Shown: in pieces, positions 1 to 7,951 of the stretch | Layout: every line of letters begins with the position of its first letter | How positions within the stretch are numbered: position 1 is the stretch's first letter | Source: Candidatus Acetothermia bacterium JdFR-48 | GTDB taxonomy: Bacteria > Bipolaricaulota > Bipolaricaulia > Bipolaricaulales > Bipolaricaulaceae | Length of the DNA: 40,000 nucleotides | Direction: 5' to 3' | NCBI GenBank assembly: GCA_002011425.1 | Contig: MTNJ01000006.1 | Coordinates: forward strand, 1 to 40,000 | Notes under the pieces: generated by a model | Told to the model about the DNA's origin: nothing | Database searches by the model: none | The model's input: the letters and a program-made list of their open reading frames with translations, nothing else | Position numbers and translations under genes: made by a program

Positions 1-94
1 ATGCGCAAGCTTTTGGTGATCCTCAACGCCATGGTAAGAGACGATGCTGGTTGGTCACCAGGGCTTGCAGCCCCTTGACTTCCGACACGGTTGC
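1..94 (+). pseudogene. C-terminal remnant of an IS110-family transposase
   Basis: The first reading frame (codons 1-75, TGA at 76-78) reads MRKLLVILNAMVRD, which matches the segment near the C-terminus of IS110-family (COG3547, DEDD/serine) transposases, where an ACMRKLLVILNALLRDG-like string is conserved. In the +2 frame, bases 65-94 read LQPLDFRHGC, which resembles the usual IS110 tail (PLDFQDSC or similar). The two pieces are in different frames, so the gene is frameshifted, and no stop follows the terminal Cys. The rest of the element lies outside the window. The IS110 assignment rests on recall of the family tail and was not searched. Confidence 0.55.
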
Positions 95-143
95 TTTCGT
101 TGGATCGATGAAGCAATAGCCTCGCATAACGCACCTCCGGTGA

Positions 144-347
144 ACTCTCATCACAAAACGGCCAAGCGATCACTACCCTTATTCAGGGCAAGTTGGGCAG
201 CAAATCCCTTTTCAATCTCGTCTCGGGCGATATCACTATGTCCGAGTTAGGGAGGTCGGTGAAATGGGTGTGAGGGGCGTCTTTCCGATCTTCCCCGGGG
301 TGAGAGAGCTAGACTTTCTGGATGTCTACGAGGTGGAAACCAAGTGA
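144..347 (+). pseudogene. C-terminal fragment of an unrecognised protein
   Basis: A plus-strand frame open from 144 to the TGA at 345-347 ends with RGVFPIFPGVRELDFLDVYE and then VETK. The mix of charged and hydrophobic residues looks like real protein, whereas the opposite strand here reads as low-complexity Arg/Pro/Ser. No start codon with a ribosome binding site is visible and the frame is closed by a TGA at 141-143, so this appears to be the tail of a truncated gene. It abuts, tail to tail, the truncated GNAT remnant on the other strand. I do not recognise the family; it could be chance. Confidence 0.35.
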
Positions 348-666
348 CTAACAAGCGTTGTGCCACCTCATTATCCCCGGCCGTATCGATGCGAATGGCC
401 CCTATTTCCTCCTCTCTGACACCTCTAAAAGCATATCCCAAAAAAGCCCTCCCCACTCCCTTTCCGCAGTGCTTTCTCACCGTCGTCGATCACCCGGCCA
501 ACGGCCTCCCCACGGTGGAGGACATATACCGAAAATAGCTAGTTAAGGGGGCCCCTCTCCATCGTCTCGGAGGCAGATTCCCCCAACCGGCGGTCTCCCG
601 CAGCTTATGGTATCTCTCCACCGTGGGGATACTTTCCACAATGGCACATTTGCCCTTCTCACGATC
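346..666 (-). pseudogene. Decayed GNAT acetyltransferase
   Basis: Joining three minus-strand frames gives a GNAT-like protein. It begins near IVESIPTVERYHKLRETAGW, continues through ETMERGPLN, an in-frame TAG, LFSVYVLHRGEAVGRVIDDG, and then GVGRAFLGYAF and IDTAGDNEVAQRLL, which fits the acetyl-CoA-binding region and the following strand. There are at least two frameshifts, one nonsense codon, and loss of the C-terminal part at about position 346. No start with a Shine-Dalgarno is visible. It lies immediately downstream of the AAC(3)-like gene on the same strand. The GNAT family call is fairly firm; the substrate is unknown. Confidence 0.6.
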
Positions 667-702
667 CCCTGTACGGGCGCTCTAGCCTTAACCTCCAGGT
701 TT

Positions 703-1524
703 TTAAAGCACAGGTCCGTTTCTCACTTGCTCATGTTCCCGCGGCTCTCCATAGAACAGTTCGGGGTTCTTCCTCAACTCCTGAGCGTAGAGGTCGATCA
801 GCTCGCGCAGCTTCAAGAGCTTGACGGTCGCCTCACCGATGACCGTGATCCGCATGATCCCCCTCTCCTTGCATATCGGCTCGAGCTTGGCAAAGTTCGG
901 ATACGGTCCTATATCCCATTCCCACTCATCCTTGGGGTATTTCTCCACGAACCACCCCGGCGGGGTTATCTTGGCGAGGATGCGCTCAGGGAGTTCGACT
1001 ATGCGTTCCGCGAGGTGCATGGCGGTGCAGACCCCTAGATCCACGCCCAAAAGAAGTACGTAGCCGTCAAGGTCGCATATGATCTTCCAGCCGCCCAAGC
1101 TATCCTTATCACCGGCTCTCACTATCTCCTCTGCCTTGGGACCTATGGCCGCTATCGAGAAGACCGGGTGGAGACTCCTCACCGCACCGGGGCGCTTCCT
1201 GAAGGTCTCCGGGATTACCCCCGTCGTGCAAGGCGTCCTTTCCGGATCGTAGGGCAGGATCCTGTAAAGCCACAAGACACCTGCGGCCTCCTCCTCGGGG
1301 GACAATTCCACCCTCTCCAGGTTACGCGAATGCGTGGGCATGACGATCGTCCCCTCTTTCCCCACAACTTCGAGCAAGGCATCGATCACGGCGTCGGCCC
1401 CGCCTTCCACATGCCCGAAGCTGCTGAGAGAGCTGTGTACGCCCACGATGTCCCCCTCCTTCAACCCCAGCGCACGCAAATCCCGCACGATGTCCTCTTT
1501 AATCACAACTTTTTGCGTTGCCAT
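703..1524 (-). CDS. AAC(3)/YokD-family N-acetyltransferase
   Basis: A 273-residue protein of the aminoglycoside 3-N-acetyltransferase (AAC(3), COG2746) fold family, which transfers acetyl from acetyl-CoA to an amine. Visible family hallmarks are VHSSLSSFGHVEGGADAVI near residues 25-45, a TIVMPTHSRN segment and HPVFSIAAIG; length is normal for the family. Chromosomal members often act on substrates other than aminoglycosides, so resistance is not implied. ATG at 1524 is chosen; an upstream in-frame GTG at 1536 would add four residues. The gene ends in TAA just upstream of a decayed GNAT gene. A palindrome at 1665-1680 lies about 140 bases upstream and could be an operator. Confidence 0.85.
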   Translation of the reverse strand: MATQKVVIKEDIVRDLRALGLKEGDIVGVHSSLSSFGHVEGGADAVIDALLEVVGKEGTIVMPTHSRNLERVELSPEEEAAGVLWLYRILPYDPERTPCTTGVIPETFRKRPGAVRSLHPVFSIAAIGPKAEEIVRAGDKDSLGGWKIICDLDGYVLLLGVDLGVCTAMHLAERIVELPERILAKITPPGWFVEKYPKDEWEWDIGPYPNFAKLEPICKERGIMRITVIGEATVKLLKLRELIDLYAQELRKNPELFYGEPREHEQVRNGPVL

Positions 1525-1664
1525 TTCACATCCCACGGAAGCTTAACCCTTCGGTCTTACGGCCGCCGGAATCTGCGGAGAAAAAGAATTCCATCTCTTC
1601 CTGATTCTTCCGGGGCAAAAATCCCTCACACCTGTTCGATTGTCCCGGCGGGCATCCCTTTCAT

Positions 1665-1680
1665 TGAGACAAATGTCTCA
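1665..1680. promoter_or_regulatory. Palindrome, possible operator
   Basis: TGAGACAAATGTCTCA has perfect 7-base arms around a central AA, the form expected for a dimeric helix-turn-helix repressor site. It sits in the region between two divergent genes. No known regulator motif is assigned. Confidence 0.35.
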
Positions 1681-1967
1681 GTAGGGGAACTCCTAAGGGA
1701 ATTAAATAGAGATGGTTTGGGTCCACAATCCTCTCTTCCTCTCTGATCCTGAGCCTTCCCCTCCCGCGGCAAATGACCCCTAGCTGTTCATTGGGATGAA
1801 CGCGAAGCGGGCGGAGCGCCCGGGGAGGGCGGCGCTCGAGACCGTCATCCGCTCCCCCCGAGAGGCCGGTGAGGACCGCCGTCTTGAGCCCGGGCCTCTG
1901 CCGAAATCTCGCCGCTTAGAGGGGTTGGGAAAGTATTCCCCCATATATCGCACCCCCGGGAGCAGGA

Positions 1968-1973
1968 TACAAT
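1968..1973 (+). promoter_or_regulatory. -10 box TACAAT, leaderless-type promoter
   Basis: TACAAT lies eight bases upstream of the ATG at 1982, and no purine-rich ribosome binding site separates them. Transcription would start at or next to the start codon. A clear -35 is not visible. The same geometry recurs at four other genes in this window. Confidence 0.5.
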
Positions 1974-1981
1974 TTGCCGAA

Positions 1982-2464
1982 ATGGATGAAGAGAAATTGA
2001 GGGCGGTTAAGGTCTTCAAGACGGTGGAACTCCTTCAGTACCTCGCCGCCGTCGCCCGAGAGATCGGCTGGAGTAGGGCCTTGAAAATCATGGAGGAATG
2101 TGTGGTGAGCTCGGCGTTGAGGTGGGCGGAGGAGCATGAGGACGAACTTAAGCGAGAGGGTCCGCCGGTAGAGCGGGCCTTCGACATCTTCTACTTCAGG
2201 CACCTGGGTCTCGACCCGACCGACGTGGAGATCGCCGAGAGGACCCCCGATAAGATCGTGTGCCGGTGGCGCAACTTCTGCAGCGTCCTCGAAGCCTGCA
2301 AGCTACTCGGCCTAGATACCCGGCTCATCTGTAGGGAGGTCTACGAGAAACCGGGCCGGGAGCTCCTCAAGCGGATCGACCCCCGGCTCCGGTTCTCACG
2401 GAACTACGCGAGGATCAGGCCTTACACGGATTACTGTGAGGAGATCATAGAACTAGCGGGTTGA
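1982..2464 (+). CDS. Small Cys-rich protein, ATC-hydrolase-like (tentative)
   Basis: A 160-residue soluble protein starting MDEEKLRAVKVF. The C-terminal half carries RNFCSVLEACKLLGLDTR, a CREVYEKP segment, and FSRNYARIRPYTDYCEE. This arrangement of Cys residues and the terminal DYCEE pattern resembles proteins annotated as L-2-amino-thiazoline-4-carboxylic acid hydrolase-like or related DUFs. The activity is not demonstrable here. The start at 1982 is chosen because residues before it in the open frame have non-coding composition and a TACAAT box sits just upstream, suggesting a leaderless transcript. It converges with the methyltransferase A remnant. Confidence 0.6.
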   Translation: MDEEKLRAVKVFKTVELLQYLAAVAREIGWSRALKIMEECVVSSALRWAEEHEDELKREGPPVERAFDIFYFRHLGLDPTDVEIAERTPDKIVCRWRNFCSVLEACKLLGLDTRLICREVYEKPGRELLKRIDPRLRFSRNYARIRPYTDYCEEIIELAG

Positions 2465-2482
2465 GGGACGTCGGTCCACCCA

Positions 2483-3294
2483 CTAAGACCCCGTCCCGCG
2501 CTTTCGCCCCACGTAGAGGAGGTGTTCGGCCGCCCCCATGGACGGAGGGATCCTTCCCCAACCGGTAATTAAGCTCCACCCATGCCTCCCAAGGATCTCC
2601 TGCGAGCTCGTTTATCCGCTCTTCTATCATGCTGATCACGCCCTCGCACACGATGAGATCGAGGGGTTCGAAACCCTCGCCCTCCATCAATGGCTTGATA
2701 TCGGATGGGTGAGCGAAGTGAGCATTGGCGAAGGCTACCTCGGGGCTGGCGTGGAGGGTCCCGGCAGAAAGAAGCCGTTCCAGGCGGCCGCGGTGCTCCA
2801 TGATCCAACCCGGCTCATTCTTGGCCGCCCAGCGGATAGGGGCGTAACGGGTGATGAAGGCGACGAACAGAGGCCCGCCGGCCCCGAGGACGCGCCATGC
2901 CTCCCGGATCGCCCGGCGGCGTTCCTCCTCCGCGAGCAGATGGTAAAGCGGCCCCATGAGGAGGACCACGTCGAACTCCCCCTCCCCGAACCGCGAGAGC
3001 TCGGTGGCATGGCCGTGTATGTATCCCGCGAGTTCCACCCCGGCCTCAAGGGCCTTCTTCCGGGCGAGCTCGAGGCATCTCCGCGAGAGTCGAACAGCAC
3101 GGTCTCATATCCCCGGCGAGAAAGCTCAATGGCGTATCGTCCCGGCCCCCCGCCCACATCCAACACCCTCGCCGGGGGGGAGGAAGGTATTCCTCTAGGG
3201 CCCAGAGGGTCACGGCGAACTCGGTCCGATGCTGTTCCAGCCGCGCCCACTCTTCCTGGGCGTGTTCGTCGTAGTATGCCTCCACCACGCTCAC
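2483..3294 (-). pseudogene. SAM-dependent methyltransferase A, frameshifted
   Basis: Read across frames, this is a class I SAM methyltransferase. It starts MSVVEAYYDEHAQEEWARLE, then the SAM-binding loop VLDVGGGPGRYAIELSRRGY, then GEFDVVLLMGPLYHLL, ITRYAPIRWAAKNE, and EAWVELNYRLGKDPSVHG. Three frame changes are needed: at a run of seven G (3174-3180), near 3090 (LFDSR should continue LELARKKALEAGVELAGY), and near 2536. The last restores HLLYVGRK and a stop at 2483-2485. It is a paralogue of methyltransferase D at 16958-17768 and shares 30 identical bases with it (2886-2915 and 17360-17389). Two lesions lie at homopolymers, so sequence error is possible for those. Confidence 0.75.
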
Positions 3295-3320
3295 GTCCTA
3301 CCTCGCGCGAGACGTTCCCA

Positions 3321-4048
3321 TCAAGTTGGTTCGGCTACCAGCACCTGCTTCCGACAGTCGAGGCACCAAGCCCGCCCCCGAGGCCCCGTAGTAGCCGAGC
3401 ACCCTCAACCCCGCACACGAACAGAGGGTCGATAGTCCCCACCAAGTGAACGGGCGAATTGAGTCCCTGCACTCCCTGGGCTGCCCATTGGGATAGACCT
3501 TGATCCAGCAGGTTTCGATGTGATTTCACTCAACGAGGAACGACCGTTCCTGCAGCATTATGAACCCGGAGAACACGTGCCAGTCGCAGGGCGGGACGTA
3601 CCGCATGAGCCATTCACGGTTTGTCATCACAAGCAGAAAGCGACCGCCGGGCTTCGGTCTGTTACTGACTTCCCGAAGCACCTGAAGGGCGCGCTCTTCC
3701 CGTTCGAAGCACTCGAAGTTCGTGAGCAGGTTCACCGCAGCGTCGAACTCGTCCGAGAACGGATTTGGCACATGTTACCGCGTATAAACCCGATGGAAAT
3801 CCCCTCCGCCCTTGCCGTCGCCCAAGTCCGCTCCAAGTAAGGGAGCGAGCAATTGAGGCCAACGACGCGGAACCCCCCGTCTCACAAGGGAGGAAGCTGA
3901 ACCCTCCCATCCCACAGGCGAGATCCAAGATCCCAATCCCTGGCCCAACTTCCAGAAGGCCGGACCAAGGGGTCAATGAGCTCCCCGGCTCGGGGAACTG
4001 GACCTATGCCATCTCACCGCCGAAGAACTCCTCCCACCACTCAGCCAT
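3321..4048 (-). pseudogene. SAM-dependent methyltransferase B, heavily decayed
   Basis: The remnant starts with ATG at 4048 (MAEWWEEFFGGEMA), hits an in-frame TAG, and continues in other frames through ILDLACGMGGFSF (SAM loop), GFRVVGLNCSLPYLERTWAT, ARAEGISIGFIRGNM, FSDEFDAAVNLLTNFECFE, LREVSNRPKPGGRFLL and NREWLMRYVPPCDW. The tail is recognisable as YYGASGAG, then RKQVLVAEPT with a stop at 3321-3323. That order is typical of a class I methyltransferase of about 240 residues with a hydrophobic LVAE ending. At least four lesions are present, so this is genuine decay rather than a single sequencing error. The methyl acceptor is unknown. It lies directly downstream of the HAD gene on the same strand. 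Confidence 0.7.
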
Positions 4049-4102
4049 CGCGGACCCCCCTCAGCTTATGTCCGCTGAGAAACTCTACCAGCGCGCGGCA
4101 CT

Positions 4103-4840
4103 TCACAGGACCCAGCCCTCGAGAAGAGACACCGCTTCCTGGAGGTCACGCGCCCGGGGACAGTCCGCGTCCGGACAGCGGTCCTCCCGGTCGATGAGGA
4201 TCGCCGGGACGCCCACGGCCCGGGCGCCCAATACGTCGTGGTCGTAGCGGTCGCCGATGTGGACCACTTCCTCGGGCTTCGCCCCCGCCCGCTCCAGGGC
4301 GTACGTCCACATCGCCCGGTCGAGCTTTCCCCGGGGGGCGTTCGCCACCTGGGGGCTCACGAGAAAGCTGAAGTAGTTCGAAATTCCGTGCTTTTGCAGG
4401 CTCGAGCGGATGGTGGACAACGTGCGGTTGGAGAGGATGCCCAAGGCCAATTCCCTGGCCTTTAACTCCTCCAGGACGGCGGGGGCCTCCGGGTAAAGGA
4501 GTTCTCCCGCCTCTTCCGGGGCACGTTCCCAGTGGTCTTGGATCCGCTTGGCAAAGGCTGTGAGAGACCCGTCTTCCTGCATTAACCCTAAGTGAGATAG
4601 GATACGGCGGTTGTATTCAACGAAATATTCACGGGTCCAGCGGGTGAAATCGTCGGCGAAACGCTCTTTCCACCATGTCTCCGCATCCCGGTAGACCTGC
4701 TCGACCTCCCCGAGCTCCACCGAAAAACCCAGTTTTCGCAAAACCTTTAGGAGGAATTGGGCAGGGCTGAACCCATTCGGGAAATAGACGAGCGTCCCGT
4801 CCATGTCGATGAAGATCGCCTTTATCTTACGCCGGCTCAA
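4103..4840 (-). CDS. HAD-superfamily hydrolase
   Basis: A 245-residue haloacid-dehalogenase-type phosphatase. All four HAD motifs are visible: DMDGT with the nucleophile D12 and D14, S137 in GILSNRT, K172, and GDRYDHD at 196-202. A helical cap fills residues 20-115. An unusual Cys pair (CPDADC) sits near residue 222. The start is TTG at 4840, chosen because it overlaps the stop of the upstream phosphatase gene by four bases (TTGA), which implies translational coupling. It is the last gene of a coupled set with nucleoside phosphorylase and PTP-like phosphatase genes, so a phosphorylated sugar or nucleotide is a plausible substrate, by inference only. Confidence 0.88.
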   Translation of the reverse strand: MSRRKIKAIFIDMDGTLVYFPNGFSPAQFLLKVLRKLGFSVELGEVEQVYRDAETWWKERFADDFTRWTREYFVEYNRRILSHLGLMQEDGSLTAFAKRIQDHWERAPEEAGELLYPEAPAVLEELKARELALGILSNRTLSTIRSSLQKHGISNYFSFLVSPQVANAPRGKLDRAMWTYALERAGAKPEEVVHIGDRYDHDVLGARAVGVPAILIDREDRCPDADCPRARDLQEAVSLLEGWVL

Positions 4841-5361
4841 ACCACACCACCCAGGAGCCGATACACTAAATTTTCATAACTCTCACCTGAGAGGATAGCG
4901 GGGATGATCCTCCGCAGCATTGTCGCTGCCTCCCCCGGTGTAAGGCCCAGATGGACAGACAAGTAACAAGCGAGCACGACCCCGGTGCGGTCCTTTCCCG
5001 CGTGGCAGTGAACTAACGTCGGGACCCTTTTCCGTACGTGCTTTTCGAGGAACGCAATGGCTTCTGGGATCAGGCGTCTATATATCTCGATATCCTCGGA
5101 TTCCCGGGGAACCGCGTCCGGAAGCAGCAGGACCTTGTGAATGAACCCTCTCGCCCTGAGGGCAGCCAGGGCCAACCCTCCCACATCGAGGGTTAGCCCT
5201 GTCCGAATCCCGGCTCGCCATAGCGCATCCAAATCCCAGTCGACTTCGTCTGGCCCGGCGCTCCCCGCCAAGAGTCCCGGGAGCACCCAGAAGACATGTC
5301 TCAACCCAACCTCCCCAGAACGATGGAATTGGCCTTCGACGATGGGCCCCCTAAAGCTCAT
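4837..5361 (-). CDS. Tyrosine/dual-specificity-type phosphatase
   Basis: A 174-residue Cys-dependent phosphatase. The P-loop HCHAGKDRTG (C119, R125) is the CX5R signature. The AGKDRTG form is common in bacterial PTPs and in enzymes acting on phosphoinositides or phospho-sugars. PDAVP at 81-85 contains D82, a candidate general acid. No membrane segment or signal peptide is visible. It starts with ATG at 5361, inside the end of the nucleoside phosphorylase gene (11-base overlap), and its stop overlaps the HAD start. The tight coupling to a nucleoside phosphorylase and a HAD enzyme suggests a small-molecule rather than protein substrate; that is inference. Confidence 0.85.
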   Translation of the reverse strand: MSFRGPIVEGQFHRSGEVGLRHVFWVLPGLLAGSAGPDEVDWDLDALWRAGIRTGLTLDVGGLALAALRARGFIHKVLLLPDAVPRESEDIEIYRRLIPEAIAFLEKHVRKRVPTLVHCHAGKDRTGVVLACYLSVHLGLTPGEAATMLRRIIPAILSGESYENLVYRLLGGVV

Positions 5362-6112
5362 GCGCCGCTTCTAGGACGACCCGGGCCGCCTTCCTGAGGC
5401 TCCGCTTTACCTCCTCCGAGAAGAGGGCGGGTTCCCAGCGTTTCCCCAGCCGGTCAGAGATTACCAGCAGAACCGCTACCTCGACTCGTCGCACCTCCGC
5501 CACCGCGAACAGGGCCGCGGCCTCCATTTCCACCGTGAGCACGCCGGCCCGCCGATGTCGCTCCACCTTGCTCACGAGCTCGCGATAGGGGGCATCGGTG
5601 GTCCAATTCGTTCCCTTGATCGGCTCGATCCCCTGGGCAAGACAGGCTTCCTCCAGGACCCGGGCCAACCGTCCGCTCGGCCGGACCGGCGCTCCCGGCG
5701 GCAGGTAATGGTAGGAGGTGCCCTCCTCGCGGACGGCGTCGGTGGGGATCATGAACGAACCGATGGGGAGGTCACCGAGGGTCCCCGCCATCCCCACGAC
5801 GAGGAAGCGCCGGCCTCCGCAGGCGATGGCCTCCTCCAACGTGGCGGCGGCGATCGGCGCCCCCACGGGGAATTCGATCAGGCTGACTGCGCGTCCGCGA
5901 TAGCTCCCTTCGTGCACCCGGGGACGTGGGGTGGGACGGACCCCGCACAGCCGGCGGAGCTCCTCCGCCGCCACGGAGGAGAAGCTCCCGATCACGACCT
6001 CGTGGAGGCTCAGTTCGTAGAGGGAACAGCCTTTACTCTCCGCGTAGTGCCGCAGGAGATCCTCAGGCGTGAAAAGCTCTCGGCTGGTATAGTCCTCCTC
6101 CCTCATGAACAT
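5351..6112 (-). CDS. Nucleoside phosphorylase (PNP/UDP family)
   Basis: A 253-residue member of the PNP/uridine phosphorylase superfamily, which splits a nucleoside with phosphate to base and ribose-1-phosphate. Visible features are VVGMAGTLGD near 105-114, the substrate-binding VEMEAAALFAVAE with E195-M196-E197, and SDRLG with D220, the residue that protonates the base in family members. The start at 6112 (MFMREED) follows GAGGGGG and overlaps nothing essential; a second ATG lies at 6106. The gene begins ten bases after the pyruvate-kinase-C-like stop and ends in TAG within the next gene. Uridine versus purine specificity cannot be read from the sequence. Confidence 0.87.
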   Translation of the reverse strand: MFMREEDYTSRELFTPEDLLRHYAESKGCSLYELSLHEVVIGSFSSVAAEELRRLCGVRPTPRPRVHEGSYRGRAVSLIEFPVGAPIAAATLEEAIACGGRRFLVVGMAGTLGDLPIGSFMIPTDAVREEGTSYHYLPPGAPVRPSGRLARVLEEACLAQGIEPIKGTNWTTDAPYRELVSKVERHRRAGVLTVEMEAAALFAVAEVRRVEVAVLLVISDRLGKRWEPALFSEEVKRSLRKAARVVLEAAHEL

Positions 6113-6122
6113 TCGGGCCCCC

Positions 6123-6809
6123 TCAGTCCGCTTCCAACTCGATGGGACGGTAGTACTGGTCCAGGTCGCCCCGCCAGCCTTCCTCCTCGTACTCCGGCAA
6201 CCGCCGCCCGGGCTCACGGGGCTTGGCGATGATTTCGAGCACCTGGAAATCCATGAAGAAGTTATAGCTGTACGCAGTCTTCACCACCAACGCGGTGTCC
6301 AACCCCTTATAGGTCCCTCCCAACGCCACGACTTCGTCCCCCGCCGCCACTGCCCCGGCGTCGGTGGCCATGAGCGCAGCCTCGAGGGCGATCTTCGTCC
6401 CCGCTCCGAAGAGCTCCAGGGCCTTGTCCACGAACGTGGCCGGGACGGCCGCTTCCCAGCCGAGAGCCCTCCCGATCCCACCGAAGGGTCGCGTCCCCTG
6501 CACGATCTCGGCGCCCTTCCGCTCGAGATATTCCTTGACCTCCCGGTATTCGGGACGGGAGAGACCGATAGGGATTTTCCCTTTGGGCCCACCAGTCGTC
6601 GCGGGCGGGTGGGTGACCACGACGAGCCTTATGTTCTTCCCCTCGAGGGCTCTCACCGCCTTCAGGGCACTCCGTCCGGTTTCCGAGGCGACCACCATCG
6701 TCCCGATCCCGAGCTCAAGAGCCCGATCGCGTGCCAGCTCCAGGACTCGTTGGGTGTTAACTTCCCCCCGGAAGCGGAAGTAAATGATTTTTCTCTCGAT
6801 CTCCTTCAT
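6123..6809 (-). CDS. Pyruvate-kinase C-terminal-domain-like protein (COG1751-like)
   Basis: A 228-residue protein that resembles the free-standing pyruvate kinase alpha/beta (C-terminal) domain family. The N-terminus reads NTQRVLELARDRALELGIGT and then VVASETGRSALKAV, the pattern of that domain, followed by LVVVTHPPAT. A C-terminal half with ALGGTYKGLDTALVVKTAY is shared with a second, broken copy at 19201-19678. It lacks the catalytic barrel of pyruvate kinase, so it is not a glycolytic enzyme. Start ATG 6809 has GAGGTGAGGGT before it. It heads an intact run with nucleoside phosphorylase, phosphatase and HAD genes. Its biochemical role is unknown. Confidence 0.75.
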   Translation of the reverse strand: MKEIERKIIYFRFRGEVNTQRVLELARDRALELGIGTMVVASETGRSALKAVRALEGKNIRLVVVTHPPATTGGPKGKIPIGLSRPEYREVKEYLERKGAEIVQGTRPFGGIGRALGWEAAVPATFVDKALELFGAGTKIALEAALMATDAGAVAAGDEVVALGGTYKGLDTALVVKTAYSYNFFMDFQVLEIIAKPREPGRRLPEYEEEGWRGDLDQYYRPIELEAD

Positions 6810-6818
6810 ACCCTCACC

Positions 6819-7401
6819 TCACACGAGTTCCAGTCTTAACAAGGGAAACTCGGGGTCCTCCCGGAGGATCCGAAAGCCGTGTTTGAGGTAGAACTCGACC
6901 GGTCCGGATGGGTTTTCGGCGCTTCCCTTACGGGCAAAGGTCTCCACCGCCGCAACTCTCCGTCCCCGCAGTTCCTCTAGGATCGCGCGGAGCAACGCGC
7001 CCCCCAGCCCCCGCCGTCGATGCCCTTCAGCTGGGATGAATAGGCACGTAAGGAGTACAGCATCCTCACTTACCGGTCCGGCGGGGTATTTCCTTAGCAT
7101 TCGGAAGAAAGTGAACTGGAGCATATTGCGCATATCCCACTACCTTATCCACCACAATGAGGAGTTTCCCGCAGTTTCTCCACTCGGCTTTTACCCGCCG
7201 TAACCATTCGAGCTTCTTTTCAAAGATCTCCTCCTTGACCTCGGTCTCTGGATCGACGCACAAGTCCGGATGTTCCCAATAGACACAGTACTTGCAGCTA
7301 TAAGGATGAGTCCTCCACTCCGGAGCTTGAACAAGGTTTTCCTCCGTGAGTCCCTGCACCTTTATCCTCACCTTCGCCTCCTCAAAATTGCACCTCTCCA
7401 T
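6819..7401 (-). pseudogene. GNAT acetyltransferase with one frameshift
   Basis: The N-terminal frame (from ATG 7401) reads MERCNFEEAKVRIKVQGL and carries SCKYCVYWEHP, a Cys-rich motif found in a subgroup of GNAT proteins, then VVDKVVGYAQYAPVHFLPNA. After a frame change near 7090 it continues KYPAGPVSEDAVLLTCLFIP, GHRRRGLGGALLRAILEEL (acetyl-CoA loop) and FYLKHGFRILREDPE. Only one base of indel is needed to restore about 190 residues. It may be a very recent pseudogene or a sequence error. It ends nine bases before the pyruvate-kinase-C-like gene and would be first in that transcript. Confidence 0.75.
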
Positions 7402-7418
7402 GTTCCCACACCCCTTCT

Positions 7419-7951
7419 TTACCCCGCCATCCCCCTTCGCAGAGGCATCAAAATCGCGCCTTCAATCGTTCGAGGCAGTTCTCGCCGATATAGGGAACCT
7501 TGCGCAAATCCTCCCTGCTCCGATAGGATCACCACTCGCAGATCATCCGGGGCAAATGCCTCTCCGAAGCCGGGCACCGCTGCCAGCCCCTCCTGAGGTG
7601 CGACGCTGATTTCGCGCTTCAGTTCCTTCCGTCCGGGGTCACACTTAAAGCGTTCTCCTCATCCCGTTCGGCCATCCAGTGGGTTCTCGGATCCCATAGC
7701 CCTTTGCCTGCCGGATGAGCTCGCGCTGCTCGGTGTGGGGGGTTGATGTTGGGTTTAAAGGCCCCGGAGAGCCGGATCTCGTCCAGGAGGCTCCCCAATC
7801 CATCCACTGCGGGAGGGTAGACGAGCTTCCATTCATATTCCACTCGGAAACAAGCGATGTGGTCCTCCATGACCTCGGGCAGCACATACATTAGCTTATA
7901 CCCAAGCCTTTCCAGGGCTTCCCTTAGATCCCCTTCGTTTGATTTTTCCAT
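7419..7951 (-). pseudogene. Broken gene of unknown family
   Basis: Three minus-strand frames join into one protein of about 175 residues. From ATG 7951 it reads MEKSNEGDLREALERLGYKL, MYVLPEVMEDHIACFRVEYE and AVDGLGSLLDEIRLSGAF; then TEQRELIRQAKGYGI in a second frame; then FKCDPGRKELKREISVAPQ, GFGEAFAPDDLRVVILSEQG and LPRTIEGAILMPL in a third, ending TAA at 7419-7421. The residue mix is convincingly coding, but I do not recognise a domain or motif. At least two frameshifts are present. It lies upstream of, and in the same direction as, the GNAT/phosphorylase set. Confidence 0.5.

Larger units (their letters stand above)
1537..1981. other. Divergent intergenic region, no gene seen
   Basis: This 445-base gap separates the divergent AAC(3)-like and ATC-hydrolase-like genes and should hold both promoters. 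It contains a 7-base-arm palindrome at 1665-1680, a second stem-loop (GTTCAT, loop TGGG, ATGAAC) at 1786-1801, and a -10-like TACAAT at 1968-1973. A plus frame is open from 1796, but its first 62 codons are Arg/Pro/Gly-rich and look non-coding, so the gene start is placed at 1982. Confidence 0.6.

Noticed and set aside
2483..3294. Programmed ribosomal frameshifting in methyltransferase A
   Set aside because: Three shifts at unrelated sequences, and many other genes with different lesions, point to decay or sequence error rather than a slippery site.
2538..3449. Plus-strand open frame of 303 codons over methyltransferase A
   Set aside because: It is the antisense of the methyltransferase, whose motifs are clear on the minus strand.
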